The notes under the pieces are model-generated. The model ran no database searches and had not been told where the DNA came from. It saw only the letters and a program-made list of their open reading frames with translations. A stretch of DNA of 64,000 nucleotides from contig NW_006921534.1 in NCBI RefSeq assembly GCF_000340215.1, positions 4,463,041 through 4,527,040 on the forward strand, in the 5' to 3' direction. Of the stretch, positions 32,840-44,700 are shown piece after piece. This stretch comes from Pseudocercospora fijiensis CIRAD86 (taxonomy: Eukaryota; Ascomycota; Dothideomycetes; Mycosphaerellales; Mycosphaerellaceae). The translations under genes were made by a program, and so were the position numbers. How positions within the stretch are numbered: position 1 is the first letter of the stretch; every line of letters starts with the position of its first letter.

Positions 32840-35573
32840 GTTGACTTGCTGGGTATGGTCTGACGTGCGAAGTCTGTTTGGGTTCTACACAAGCAGGAAT
32901 CGACGAAAATCTCCAGGAACGAGCGGATCGATCGATACCAAAACACGGGGCAGGAAAGATGGAACAGAGAAAGATTTCACGTTTGTTTCTGGGATGGAAG
33001 TGAAGAATGAAAGAGCCCGAGAATGGCTTCCTTTGAGACGCGAATTCGTTACTTCACCACTCACCACACGGGCAGTGCAGAGCCTTCTGTTTCGTAGACG
33101 TCGTCAGCACGAGCGGCGACGAGACACTAAAGATAGATGCCACGCAACAGCTTTCGAATGCTGCTGTATTGGCCTCGCAATGCCTTGGATCTCTACGTGA
33201 CGTCTCCCCGAACGACGGCGCCAGCACCCTTTACAATGTGTGAAGATGTTGTTGATGATGAGATGTCGTTGGCGCCAGCAATGAAAAGGTCGACAAGGTT
33301 GGGTTAACGGCGTCGGCATGATGCACTGAAAGTTCAAGCGCCACCACAATCGGAGCTCAGCCACAGCGCGCGGATCGCGGCTGCCGAAACCTTGCCCTTG
33401 GCGCTAGGCTAGGCAGGGCTAGGCTTGCTCGCTCTATTTTCGACTTGGAAACACCGGACGCCTGTCTTAAGAATAACGCCTCTCTTCACTCTATACATGA
33501 CACGACCGTCCACATGCTTTCAATCATCCTCAAACCCCGGCGTCAAACAGGTCTTCCTTGATGGCTCTGGCTCTGGTTCTTCGTCGACACTTCTGACCCA
33601 CATGACATGGGCACTTGCTGCCTCCAAATACAGCCAGCGCTACCTATGCAATGGCGATCGCTTTCTGCCTGCAGACGCGCTCCTTCGCTTCAAGGGACTA
33701 CTTCCGAGAGCAGCACCATGAGCAGCACTTCGACTCGACACGCACAAAGCGGTCAATGATCCTCCTTCGTCTTGCTGCACGAATCGCGTTTCGACACGAG
33801 TACGACAACAATGGCAGTAGTGCTTGATGTCGAAGGTTCGTGAAATGCAAATACATATTGGAAGAGCAACGCACTGGCCGAAAGCACTCCAACGTCAAGG
33901 CTTGACACCGGCGCTGGCCAACGGTTCACTTGCTTGCCAAGTAGCAATGGCGCAATGACTACGTTCGCTCCATGGCAATGCGCACCTGTTGAGCGGTACC
34001 CCTTCAAGCACGAGGACTGCACTGCCTCCACCAACCTCGAACGTGCTACGAATCGCTCCCTGTCGCTACCCATGTGCTCAACGGACTCTCCGACCTTGGA
34101 AGTAGCAGCAATTTTGGTCCGCGGAACCAGACCCGCGATGATCCATATTGTAACGTGCATATGCCTGCTTGTTCAATGCCAATCCAGAGGTCAGAGTCAT
34201 TCACCCGCATGACACGGGTGCATGTGTGTTGCAGGCATTACCCACGTTCAACCCCAGCCGCATTTGCCATTGTGTCTCGGAAATGACAAGTACAATAGAC
34301 GTTCTGCCAATGCCGAAGCCAACTTACCAGAACGAGAACTCGAAACAACGCCTCCACTTGATGAGCGTCCTGACAGAGATGACAGCCGGGGAAATATGGC
34401 AGCATTCCTGGTTGACAAGATGTTCTCGCCTCCCTGAAGATATCTTCCTTCCAGCTCATACTTGCGAGTAACTGACACATTCACGGGCCAGGAGCATATT
34501 GAGAAGTCCCTCGGATACCCTCACCCGCAATCGCGAGCGCCAAATCACTCCACCGACCAACAGATGCAGACTGGGAAGCACTTGATCGGAATTGTCCTTG
34601 TGATCCAAGTTTGCAGTCCGTTCAGAACCTCGTCCGCATCGATCGTGGCTGGAAGCAATTCGACATCAGGATAGCGGCGCATATCGCCTGCATTACTGGC
34701 CACCATGCTGCTTGCGCCACGTTCACCGTGGTGACGGCCTTCGGATCGACAGCCTTTTGTGACATGCGCGATTTGCCCATGACGGCCTTCTGATCGACTT
34801 GGCATTATTGACAGAAGAGTCGAGCTGCCATCAGCTTTGTGCATCAACCTTGACAGCTGGCTTCCATAGCGCGCCAATCGATAGCTTTCCCAGCCCACCG
34901 CATCTAATAATGACACGTCGGTCGGTGCCACATAAGGCGATTGACATACTTCGTCTGCCGCTGTACCTGTACGGAAAGTCAAAGAATGACAACTATAAGC
35001 TCCGATGACAAGAGCACACATTATTGTCATGATGCAACGCATTTGACACCGTCAAAAAATCACGACCGTTCATCAAACCTGCTGTCCAGCCCAGGCCTTG
35101 ACAGACGGTCGATCCAATCATATTCTTGCCAACCGTCACTCATCACAACTTCCGGGCATCGCCTGCATCCGATGGCTTGGCTTTACTACGTTATATAAGT
35201 GACCATGGCTATATTGGTTTTACAATGATCGATCGGGGTTGATGAAGATAAGACCTTGGCCGACTCCCTGAACTGTACATATGTTCGTTGGCGATCGATA
35301 GTGATAAGTTTTTTTTTTGTGTCTTTTTTGGCTTTGATTGCTAACGTTACGGCTTGGACTGATTCCGTTGAATACACAATTCATGTTGCGTTCCGTGTCT
35401 GGCTCGAGTCATTCATGGCTGTCTTGTAAGATACCTACTTGCACCTGTCATCACCTGTTCGTAAATAGAGAGATCATGATGAGAGCTTCAAGTACGGTAA
35501 CCAAAGAGGCATGGGAAGTAAACGTTGAGGGGATGTGTGTGCGCAGTACGATATATGCATATATACAAGCTAC
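32840..35573. other. intergenic region without recognised gene
   Basis: About 2.7 kb between the PLC-like gene start and the CLC gene end. The part nearest 32840 should be the PLC-like promoter. Short frames such as 34545-35042 (minus) have no domain. A short imperfect direct repeat containing gacggccttc...gatcga occurs at about 34733-34797. Nothing else is seen. Confidence 0.5.
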
Positions 35574-38264
35574 CTACCCATCTCGTCTGCCAGGCCAATT
35601 CGATTCATCATCATCGGTATTCCAGCTACTGCTCCGACTATGTCCCAGCAGACCAGCTTGGTCCTCTCTCCTCTCATCTTCTTCACGAAGCACACCTGCT
35701 CCACTGCCCAATCTGGCTTCCTCGCCCGCATTGAGCACATAATAAAGATCCTTCTTGGTGAGCAAACCGGCGAGAGCTCCGCGATCTACAAAAATCACAT
35801 ATCGTAAGCCGAGCTTCTGGAACATCTCGTTCGTCAGCTGGAGCGAAGTATTGCTTCGCATCGTAATTGGGGTCTGGTCCATCCAAGGTCTCAAGTCCAA
35901 GGTGACTGTGGGATCAGCGAGCGGTTGATGAGAGAAGTAGCATTCTGTGCTCACAGACAAGGCGCGGCCTGGTGCTGTGGCAGAGTCCAGAGCGTATTGT
36001 AATTCTGTTCGGGAAATGTAGCCGAGGAGGATTGCTTCTCTGGTATCGTTCACGACAGGAAATCCTCGGAATCTGTGGTCTCGAAGAAGGTCACGGAGAC
36101 TCTCGATCGTGTGGTCGGCGGCCGTGATGCAGACGAGATCGTCGAATCTGGTCATGATTTGTGAGACGGGAATGTCTGGGACTGGTGTGTCGTCTTTGTT
36201 GTCTAGAAATGGGTAGCCTTGGAAGTGGATCCAGGATTCGTATATGCCTCTTTTGCCGAAGGCGTCGCCAACCCATTTCGAGAGCATGACTGCGACCATG
36301 ATTGGCAAGACGTAGGTGAGTGCGCCTGTCAGCTCGAACATGATGACCACTATGGAAACCGTCATGCGTGTTGCGCCTGCAAGGGCTGAAGCGGCACCGA
36401 CGACGGCGTATGTGCCAGGTGTAACGCATGGAATATCTGGTTCGCAGGCTGCAAAGGCGATGAAGCCAGGGTGATCCTTCTGCCAGACTTCGACGATGAG
36501 TCCCACGACACGGCCATAGAGGGCGCCGACTGTCATCGATGGAAGGAGAATACCAGCTGGTATCTGGAGTCCGAAGGTGATGGTTGCCAGGACGAATCCA
36601 ATGAGACTGGAGACTAGCAGAATGAATATGACGCCGGTATTAGCAGCGCCATCCTTGCATAGTCCGAGATAGTCGTCTTGAATATCTCTACATTCAGCGA
36701 AGAGATGTTCCACCAGCTCGCTGCTTTGTGCTCGTAGGAATGTGACCGGAAAGCTGATCAGAGCTGTGACGAGCGCAACCATAATCACTTCGACCACCGG
36801 CTTCTTCAAGAGAGGATTGCTTTTGGAAGTCCTCCACTCAGCAACTTTCATGTTCAGCTTGATGAACATAGCGCCATAGAGGCCGCCAATGATGCCGATT
36901 ATTGCGAACGGCAACAGTTCAAAAGCATGCCAGCCGCTGTGATAGGTGACTTGATACAAGACGAGCTGCCCAGTCCTGAAGGGATCGAACGCCTGTAATG
37001 TGAAAGCTGCAACCGTAGCGCAGACGAAAGAGGCCCACATGGTCTTGTCCGGAAAGTAGTAGCTCAGCGACTCCAGACTGAAGAGCACGCCACCAAGTGG
37101 CGCGCCAAAAGCAACGGAGATGCCAGATGCCGCAGCCGCTGACAGCGTTTCTCTCTTTCGTGCTTCATTGCCATTGATGCCGTCGAACAGCTTCATGAAG
37201 ACATTGGCACAGCAGCACGCCACATGTACAAGTGGTCCTTCCTTACCCAACCACATGCCACTTGCGACTGCTACACACAAGCCGAGCGTCTTGACGACCA
37301 GAGTCCAGCCTCCGAGAAAGCGACGAATGACAAAGCCTCCTAGCAAAGTCTTGATCTCTGGTATGCCACTTTGCTTCGCATATACCGAGTATCGGTTGAC
37401 GAGCAAGCTGGCCATGCTTGCGAAGAGCACCGAGAACAACACAAACATGATGTACTCAATGATATAGCTGCCGCCTTTTTTCATAACGCCCATCATGGCA
37501 CTCCAGGGGCGCCAGTCCGGACATTGAGCATAGCTCTCAATGCCCCAGCAGCAGAAGACCTTATTCAAGTAGAATGCGCCTCCATTCTCCACATTACTGC
37601 ACATGCCAGTTTTCATGTCTCCGAGCCAAGCACTTGCAACATCTATGCCCGCTGCGATGCCGCCGACCGCGATGCCGGTCGCGACCAAGATAAGCCATAT
37701 CTGAGCAGAGTCGGCCAAGATACGTATTTGTCCCAGCACACCTGGGCTATTTGCGTGCAATTGCCGTAATCTCGTGCGCTCTTTCCCATACTCGAAGATC
37801 CAGTCTATCGCCGTGAGGTTGTCGTAGCCTACTCTTCTTCCCGGTCCTTCGACGTACCAGTCCAAAGTGCTGGGGTCCTTTGGCTCGGTGAGGCTCGTGC
37901 CGGCATCTGCGGCTGTATTGAGGTAGGAGAGAATCGTGTTCGGCGTCGCGATACCAGCGCGACCATTTCGGCGGGGTGGAGATGCGGTATTGGCGTCAGG
38001 CGTGGTCGGTTGGCTGCTTCGGAATGGCGAGGTTAGGAAGAAGCGCGACACAAAAGACGGCTTCGTAGGTTTTGCTTTGCGCTTGAACGATATGCCTCCA
38101 TCTAACCCGCCATTGTTGTGCATAGGGTCGTCAGCCAGCAGCTCCTCATCGTGGGGCTCGAGTCCATTCTCGGAGGCATCGCCATCACCGTGGAGAGGCG
38201 ACGTCCCGCTGGAGGAAGCTATGGCGGGCGCATTGGCTGGTCTGTCAGATGACGAGCTTGACAT
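35574..38264 (-). CDS. CLC-family chloride channel/transporter with two CBS domains
   Basis: The protein has 896 aa and a single exon. A cytosolic Ser/Pro-rich N-terminus of about 180 residues is followed by the CLC membrane core: QSGIPEIKTLLGG (298-310, anion-selectivity Ser299), WLGKEGPLVHV (338-348, gating Glu342), GVLFSLESLSYYF (392-404), IPAGILLPSMTVGALYGR (568-585) and ELTGALTYVLP (644-654, Tyr651). Two CBS domains lie at about 700-760 and 795-845. It resembles Gef1/ClC-3-5 type fungal CLCs that act in endomembrane or plasma-membrane anion homeostasis. Odd: the residue aligned with the proton glutamate of exchangers (second Glu of the FSLEE motif) is Ser399, so coupled H+ exchange may be lost. 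The start at 38264 is the first Met. Confidence 0.94.
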   Translation of the reverse strand: MSSSSSDRPANAPAIASSSGTSPLHGDGDASENGLEPHDEELLADDPMHNNGGLDGGISFKRKAKPTKPSFVSRFFLTSPFRSSQPTTPDANTASPPRRNGRAGIATPNTILSYLNTAADAGTSLTEPKDPSTLDWYVEGPGRRVGYDNLTAIDWIFEYGKERTRLRQLHANSPGVLGQIRILADSAQIWLILVATGIAVGGIAAGIDVASAWLGDMKTGMCSNVENGGAFYLNKVFCCWGIESYAQCPDWRPWSAMMGVMKKGGSYIIEYIMFVLFSVLFASMASLLVNRYSVYAKQSGIPEIKTLLGGFVIRRFLGGWTLVVKTLGLCVAVASGMWLGKEGPLVHVACCCANVFMKLFDGINGNEARKRETLSAAAASGISVAFGAPLGGVLFSLESLSYYFPDKTMWASFVCATVAAFTLQAFDPFRTGQLVLYQVTYHSGWHAFELLPFAIIGIIGGLYGAMFIKLNMKVAEWRTSKSNPLLKKPVVEVIMVALVTALISFPVTFLRAQSSELVEHLFAECRDIQDDYLGLCKDGAANTGVIFILLVSSLIGFVLATITFGLQIPAGILLPSMTVGALYGRVVGLIVEVWQKDHPGFIAFAACEPDIPCVTPGTYAVVGAASALAGATRMTVSIVVIMFELTGALTYVLPIMVAVMLSKWVGDAFGKRGIYESWIHFQGYPFLDNKDDTPVPDIPVSQIMTRFDDLVCITAADHTIESLRDLLRDHRFRGFPVVNDTREAILLGYISRTELQYALDSATAPGRALSVSTECYFSHQPLADPTVTLDLRPWMDQTPITMRSNTSLQLTNEMFQKLGLRYVIFVDRGALAGLLTKKDLYYVLNAGEEARLGSGAGVLREEDERREDQAGLLGHSRSSSWNTDDDESNWPGRRDG

Positions 38265-38696
38265 GCCGCATTGGCATTGGCTATATTCTCCTGCTATCTG
38301 CGCATAATTCTACAGCATCGCGAAAGACAGTTGGTGAACTTGCTTCGGCTTCACATGCTCAGCCTCTCCCGGCGCTAGTTCCCGTGCGCTGACAAGGTTG
38401 AGCGCACAGACCGTCTGCATTTGGTCATGCATAGAAGTGGCACGGAATCTTACCCTCTCTCTTTGTACCAGCAACATCGACATCACGACGCCAAGATCAC
38501 CGGCTATGAATCTCCTCAAGGAATTCTGGACGAGGAAGCCCGCTGAGAGCCAAAAAAAAAACAATAACAGACGTTTGAACTCTCAAACATGGCGATAAAA
38601 TGCGATCGCCATTCCGCTCACCATGATACTGCATCACAGTCCACAAAAGAACGCTTCGGGGCGTCATTTCCATACACCGTTTGGCCTATGATTTGA

Positions 38697-39681
38697 TCAC
38701 ACAAAGTCCGGCTTCCCCTGCCCGGGTTTCGCCAGCTGCGTACGAATCACCTCCACAATATCCTCTTCTGGAAGTTCAAGAAAATCATTGTCTAAGCGAC
38801 CAGCGTAATCACCTCCCAGATCCTTCTTGAAAGTACAATAGTAAATCAGATCAAGCATGCCAGAACGGTCTCCCTTCGCGAGCATCGCATTGCCATCTTC
38901 GAGAAGCACGTCAGTTGACTTGCGCTCAACGTTCCAGTCAGCCTCTGTGGTGTTGGTGGCCTTCAAGATGGCATCGAACCACTCTTGGTGAGTGATGCGG
39001 AAGGACGTGATGTAGAGGTCATTGTCGGCGAAACGCTCGTCGATTGTGCTTCTAGGCAAGGCTAGCATCGCCGCGATGCCTCGACCGACTTGGGCCAGCG
39101 AAGAGGTACAGAAGTGACCACTGTCCGAGTATATCGTAGCTTGTCGCTTCTCGACGTCAAAGCCAGCCAAGCCGAACTCGATAGACTGGAGTCTGTCAGC
39201 CAATTCCGGATCTCAGTACGAGTTGGAATCTTACATAGTCAATCCATAGATTCGTAACGACCCCAATTGGTTTCATTCCCAGCTGTTTGATCTTGTCATT
39301 CATAGCAGCAGACTTCTTGGCCAAGGGCATGGTGTTGTAAAGCTTTGGGTTGCTCATATCCATGCCGTACGTGGAAGGCATGATGTATTTGACTCCAGCA
39401 CGAGCAGCTACTTCCACGAGCTTGTCCTGAACTCCCAGGCCAGTAAACGCAAGCATGATGATGAGCAAATCCTGCCCAGCCAATGCTTGTTGCAGAAAGA
39501 CTTCATCGTCGTATTGGCCGACATGGATTTTGATATTGTCTGATGTCGGGATGTCTTTTGGCTTGGACCTGGATATTAAGGTAATGTTCTGCTTAGCTTG
39601 ATCTACCAGAGCCTTCAGAGTGTGTCGTCCCAAGTTCCCAGTCGCGCCAATGAAGGCGATGTTTTGAAGCACATCAGACAT
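38697..39681 (-). CDS. NmrA-like NAD(P)-binding Rossmann protein
   Basis: Exons are 39681-39235 and 39185-38697, with a 49-nt intron (donor GTAAGA, acceptor CTCCAG) joining DY to SIEFGLAGF, for 311 aa. The N-terminus NIAFIGATGNLGRHT carries the GxxGxxG dinucleotide-binding motif (Gly12, Gly15, Gly18), followed by VKYIMPSTYGMD and KKSAAMNDKIKQLG, as in the NmrA/isoflavone-reductase-like atypical SDR family. Members are redox sensors or reductases; the reaction here cannot be deduced. A nearer acceptor (TGACAG) would shift the frame and is rejected. It shares a strand with the CLC gene, about 430 bp upstream of its start. Confidence 0.9.
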
Positions 39682-40187
39682 GATGGTTCGTTGTACATAG
39701 GAGCATGCGTGATCGCTGTGTCTTCACCATTCACAACTGGTGCCATAGCCATTGTTTTATGTTAATTTGGCCATACCACCAGACAGGCGAACGGTGATAC
39801 AAGTCCTCCTTCCCGTGTCCTTGGGTGACAAAGCCATGCCACTTTAACTCCGTTCGCTCTGTAAGCAAGTGAGCCAACACAAAGCTATTTAATGCTTGAA
39901 GTGCAGCACAGCATTCCTGTGTTGCTAGACGGCATTGGGTCTACAGCTCCTATTGGTTGTTCGTGGTAGGGTCAAGGAGACATGAGCTTTGTATACTGGT
40001 TGACATATCGATCAGCTCTTCGGCAGAATTCCCATGTCGCATGTCGAGAGTCTCTGTAAGGAGTAACACGACGCGACACGTGCTACATGTGTCTTGCGTT
40101 TTGTGCTTCGACTCATTACGAGTTCGAACTCAATGAGGTCCGTGATCCTGTCGGTCGTCGGTCGCCCTCAACCCTGAAATTGCTTCA
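39682..40187. other. intergenic between NmrA-like gene and UstYa-like remnant
   Basis: Holds the NmrA-like gene promoter; no gene is recognised. Confidence 0.5.
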
Positions 40188-40521
40188 TCAGCGTTGGCGT
40201 TCAGCGAGATGTTCATTATCAAGATCTGACACCATCCAAAATTCGTCGATTCCGTAATGCTCTGGCGAAAGGGATTTTCGGATGTAGTTGAAGCAATGGA
40301 GATTATGGTACATGCTCGGCGAGACCCAGAACAGGTCCAAGACCCGTTTTTCGTAGCGATTCGTGCTTCCAGACTTGGTTGATCTCGTCGCCTGGTGCTG
40401 CTGCAAACGCCGAACCATTCGGATCCTGGGGAGCCATATGGGTTCTTTCTGTGGCATCGACAGAGTCCGCTCTCAAACGCCGATGAACTTGATTTACATG
40501 TTCAGCAGAGACAGTCGCCAT
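40188..40521 (-). pseudogene. broken DUF3328 (UstYa-like) gene remnant
   Basis: Two overlapping minus-strand frames carry adjacent pieces of one family. Frame one (40303-40521) has FAAAPGDEINQVW, like the PSxEVDxAW segment. Frame two (40188-40457) has SPSMYHNLHCFNYIRKSLSP, which matches the first HxxHC metal-binding motif of DUF3328/UstYa-type oxidases of fungal RiPP and other secondary-metabolite clusters. The second HxxHC motif is absent and the frame ends at stops shortly after. No N-terminal TM segment was found. The order requires a frameshift between pieces, so I call it a relic, though an undetected intron is possible. Confidence 0.6.
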
Positions 40522-41156
40522 CTCGTCAGCAGTCCCAGTGCCGAAGATCTTCGCGTGAAGATGAACATCACAGGCAAAGCTCTATATGATCCAGTCCAGG
40601 TCCCCGAGGCGTGAAGAGAAAGTCAACGTCTGGCGATCCCGTGTCGGATTTCAGCTTACTATTCGCCTCGCCGGCACAAAACATCAAGCGTTGGTTCTCT
40701 CACATGTTAGCCGGCCTGCCCACGCTGACCATCCATCGTCTCCAAAGAGATGTGATCAATCGGGAGTAAGTCTGGTTATGGAAGCACAGACCTGACTACG
40801 GATGTTGAAGCACCATTTCATTCCCAGGTTCTGCTCAATCCAGCCATGCGTGTCAGTACGCACAAGGATCCTCAACTGATGTTTTCCCGATCAGGATATC
40901 CCTCCGTGGTTGGTAGTGCTCAAATTCCTAGCGCTGATTTCGTCTGCTGGGTTTAAGACATCTCGCCCTGGTTACGCGCACGCCGCTCATCCGTGGAACT
41001 TTGTAAAAGTCCGGGTGAAGTAAATGTTGCTCCACAAAGACGGCTCTCAAATTCCTTTTGAATGGTAGAAGATGATGTGTCGCTCTCCGCTGTTGCGCCC
41101 GGAATTGACTCACTTCGAGTGCCCAGGTGTCTTGCACTGTTCGCAGGAATCTACAA
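40522..41156. other. intergenic, no recognised gene
   Basis: Lies between the UstYa-like remnant and the 3-prime end of the SLC45-like gene. It may contain further unrecognisable parts of the remnant. Short frames lack domains. Confidence 0.45.
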
Positions 41157-42760
41157 TCATAGAAGTCTCTTGGCTAGACCTACAGCACCCAGTGCGGCAC
41201 ATCCGCCCAAAGCGAGGATCCAGCTCGTCGGTGCTGAGCTCCCCATTGATTCTGCCACGCCGTAGACGACACTGTTTGTCAAGCCGGCCAAGATTTGGGG
41301 TAGCGACACAGCGATGCCGTAAACGCCAACCGTCGTTCCTGCTTTTGAAAGGCCCTCCGTTTTATCTTCGTCTTGTTCCGCAGCGGGTCTGTCAATCTTG
41401 ACATCCTGTCCGATGATCGCAAACGGCACCCACTGACTTACAGCCCAAGAAACGCCACACAATGCAACCAGTACAGTGCCAGAAAGCTGCGAGCCCATCA
41501 TTGGAGCGGCCAGCAAGAGAAATGCGATCCATCCGAGAGACCACGTCAGACACTGATGAAGCAGGTTTGACTCCTGATCGACAATACCCTGAGGATTGGA
41601 ATGGGCCTTCTTTTGTACGTTGAGTCGCCATGATAGCGTCATTGGCAGCACGAGACTTGCCGCAAGCCCTATCACGGCGAAGCACATGCTGGCAAACGAG
41701 CCGGCCTGCGCCCCATCTCCTGGATTCACGTTCGCTCTAGCACGTTGAGGCTTTTGTAGCTCCTGAATATATGTTGTTGTTCCGTACAAAAGAGAGAACC
41801 AGGCAAACCAGGCACAGAACTGTACCAGGCATATGCTTTTGATACGTTCAGGTAAGGACCGTAGGCTTTCCCGAAATTGCAGGAGCAGGACCGAGATTCC
41901 AGAATCTGTGTTGGTCGCAGGAAGAATAGAAAGTCGTGTGTCTGGCTCTTGGATGCAAGTACAAATCAAAATTGATGTTGTTGCAAGGACCATCGAGTTG
42001 AGAAAAGCCAAGATCTGGAACTGAGTTGCAACCTGCTCAAGGTGGAGCAATGTAGGCAGATTTAACGAGCTGGCCCAGAGACTGACGATTCCTGTCAGTC
42101 CAGCAACCCGACTCGCCCATGCGCTCACTCTGTTTTGCTCCTGAGCCGGCGCTTGTTCTATCATCAAGCTTCTGACGCCAGACTGCAATGGCTGCACGGA
42201 GACAGTCATGATAATCGTCCACAAGATCGCTCCAGCTTGAATAAGGTGCCGAACTGGGAGCTCGTTGTCGCCACAGCTGCCACTGGAACACGCTATCGCT
42301 CGGAGCAAGACCCGTTGCCACGCCAGCATCAGCAACGCTATGGCGGTGATAACAGCGCCAATCAGGATGAAAGGCCTCCTTCGGCCCCAGCGAGAACGCA
42401 ATCGATCGCTCACAATACCTGCAATGGGTGCAACGACACATCCCGACAAAGGTCCAGAAACCAGAATGATAGAAACAAAAGACTTGGAGATGCCCAGATC
42501 GTGCAAGAATAGCTGTTGAGCCTTAGCTTGAAAAGTGTCCATTGCCGAAGGGAACATTTACTCACGGGTAAATTTGCCATCACGGTGGACCAGAACATCT
42601 GTAGACCGCCAGTCCCGCATGTGAGGATGAGAAGCCTGCCGATTGAGAGCGGACGGTCAGTCCTGTGTAGAGGGGTTGGTAAATCATCTTTCTCCGCGAT
42701 ACACTGCGTTTCGAGGACGCATTGTGAACTAACGGCCCTTCGATGAGAAGGAGGCCGCAT
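41157..42760 (-). CDS. SLC45/sucrose-transporter-like MFS permease
   Basis: Exons are 42760-42566 and 42512-41157, with a 53-nt intron (donor GTGAGT, acceptor CAACAG) joining MANLP to LFLHDLGISK; 516 aa. After a tail of about 40 residues, TM1 (RLLILTCGTGGLQMFWSTV) leads to GPLSG (85-89), IAGIVSDRL and RWGRRRPFILIG (106-117), the MFS loop 2-3 motif of the sucrose/H+ symporter (SUT, SLC45) group, then about 12 TM segments in total. In fungi this group includes alpha-glucoside/sucrose and other sugar permeases; the substrate is not readable. A late Gly/Ser-rich helix VGVYGIAVSLPQILAGL is typical. A start further upstream in the same frame (43009) is possible but gives a non-conserved tail. Confidence 0.88.
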
Positions 42761-43239
42761 ATTGTGGTGATGTGCGACAAGGTGAGAAGTCGGCAGCAGA
42801 GTGGCAGTAGAAGATTGCAGATGCCGTTGGTGTATGAAAGCAGGGTGTCTGGCAAAGGTGGGTTGGGGCGCAGTGGGAGTATCTCGATTCTCGTGTGCTG
42901 CCGCTGCCACCGCAATCAGACATCCTGATCGGGTGATCCTAAGCTCTGAACCATGCAGTAATAATTTCCCTCGGAACTCAAATTCGGCAATATTCATTTT
43001 GCGATCCAAGCTGTGGACATGGGTCAGCTCCTATTTCAACGATGATTATAACCTTCTTCTCGTTGTCGTATTGTGCCATATCAGGATCAATCCGAATCTT
43101 GCCCATTGTGCTTGCGATGGATCCTGACTCCGTTCAATAATGTGGATCGGATGTTGCGGTTCTCTAGGGTGGTGTCTTGGTAAGCGGTCGTGTCAGCGTC
43201 GGAGGCGAGCTATCTTACGGAGAAAGAGATTCCGAATCC
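42761..43239. other. upstream region of the SLC45-like gene and repeat border
   Basis: Should carry the promoter of the SLC45-like gene. Normal composition continues to about 43235, then RIP-type sequence begins. Confidence 0.5.
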
Positions 43240-44640
43240 CGTCGTAGTAGAGAATAGGGATAGTTAGATAGAAATGCAGTTGCACGATACTCCGCTACGA
43301 CGCTATATGCCTTAGAAAGGCAAAGGTATTAATGTCCTTTAGTTTAAGGGGTATAATTATATAGAAGTTTTCGATATAGAGGAGGATCGGACGATACTTG
43401 TTAATGTTTTAGAGGAATATGTTAAGGGCAAGTAATTTGTTAACTTTTGTAATACCTAGGCGGAATAGATAGACGATAGATAGCGGTTTACTATAATAGC
43501 TTAATAGGTAGTATAGTAAGGTAACTAAGTACTAGCCCTCTTTTTAGTAGCGACTACGAGGTATATTAGGTAGATAAAGGCGGGTCTTTAGTACTAGGCT
43601 AATGTTAGTATAGGCTAGAATTATTATATAGACAGAATCTAACGCCCTCGTCGTCGCTAGACTATTCCTAAATGCCTTTTTAGCCCCTACTCCTAGTCCC
43701 TATATAGCGTCTTTATATATCGGAGTAGAATTGTATATCTACGGTCCGCGGCGCTTAGTTATCTAAAATCTAGGATTAAGGAATTAAGCGCTTTTATTCC
43801 GATGCAACTAGAGGCTATATAGTAGCGATAGTATAGAGCCCGCCGGCTCTTAGGATAGTGTAGCCTTAATGTAAATAGTAAAGAGGCTAATAAGCTTAGT
43901 AGTATAGTATCTAGAAAGACAACATTCGAACGGACCGTACCTACCTAATGCTATCTTAACGCCTATCTCTAGCGAGCCGACGTAAAATTGCTATGCCTAT
44001 CGGCGACCTCTCTCTTATAGTCCGAGTTTATATAACGCATTAGCTTAGTTATATAACTGTTAGATAACTTCTTAGTATATAAAGTTAACGAAGCTAATTA
44101 AACCGCTAACAATGTAGTATTACGTAAGTAATTAACTGCGCTATATGTAATAGTTTATACTATCGTACTATAAACTTGCCCTACCTACTACTACCCTTCT
44201 TAGTAATAGTACTAATAGTAGCGACAGGATCGACGATAGCGATATATATGCAAACATTATTTAGTCGAGCTAATATAAGCGACGTCTAGTAAATAACCTA
44301 GGGGGAAGAAAAATCTATAATAGGATATAACGACGCTAATTAGAAAAGCGATAGTCTATAGTATCGAAGGATTCTAAAGAATTCTGCTAACAAATTTCCG
44401 GTTTTAGACAGCCTAGAATAGGTTTTAGAACGAGGCTAATACGACGGTGTCGACTTGCCCTAATTAACAATTTCGAGGTCTTAATAGGAATTTAGTTATT
44501 ACCTTTTATACTACGCTAATAGGGAAGACGGTTTATTTTTTTTCTTTTCGTTATACTACGCGGCTCGTAGGTTTAGTTCTACCGAAACACGCGCTAAATG
44601 TCTAGAGATGCTCTAGTCCTATTAGCACCTTTCTCTATTA
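43240..44640 (+). pseudogene. RIP-decayed reading frame(s) of unknown identity
   Basis: The plus strand keeps long stretches of coding-like translation interrupted mostly by TAG, for example EVFDIEEDRTILVNVLEEYV near 43368-43430. The frame appears to continue with RIP-type stops through about 44.3 kb. I recognise no transposon enzyme. It directly precedes the dienelactone hydrolase relic on the same strand, so it could be a neighbouring host gene duplicated with it, or a transposon ORF. Borders are approximate. Confidence 0.45.
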
Positions 44641-44700
44641 TATATCCTCTAAAACTCTACCCCTTATAATAATAACACTAGAAGTTCCTAGTTCCCTAAT

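Noticed and set aside
34545..35042. 165-codon open frame on the minus strand
   Set aside because: Starts with a hydrophobic stretch resembling a signal peptide, but the rest lacks any recognisable domain and the region shows no coding periodicity that I can see; not called.
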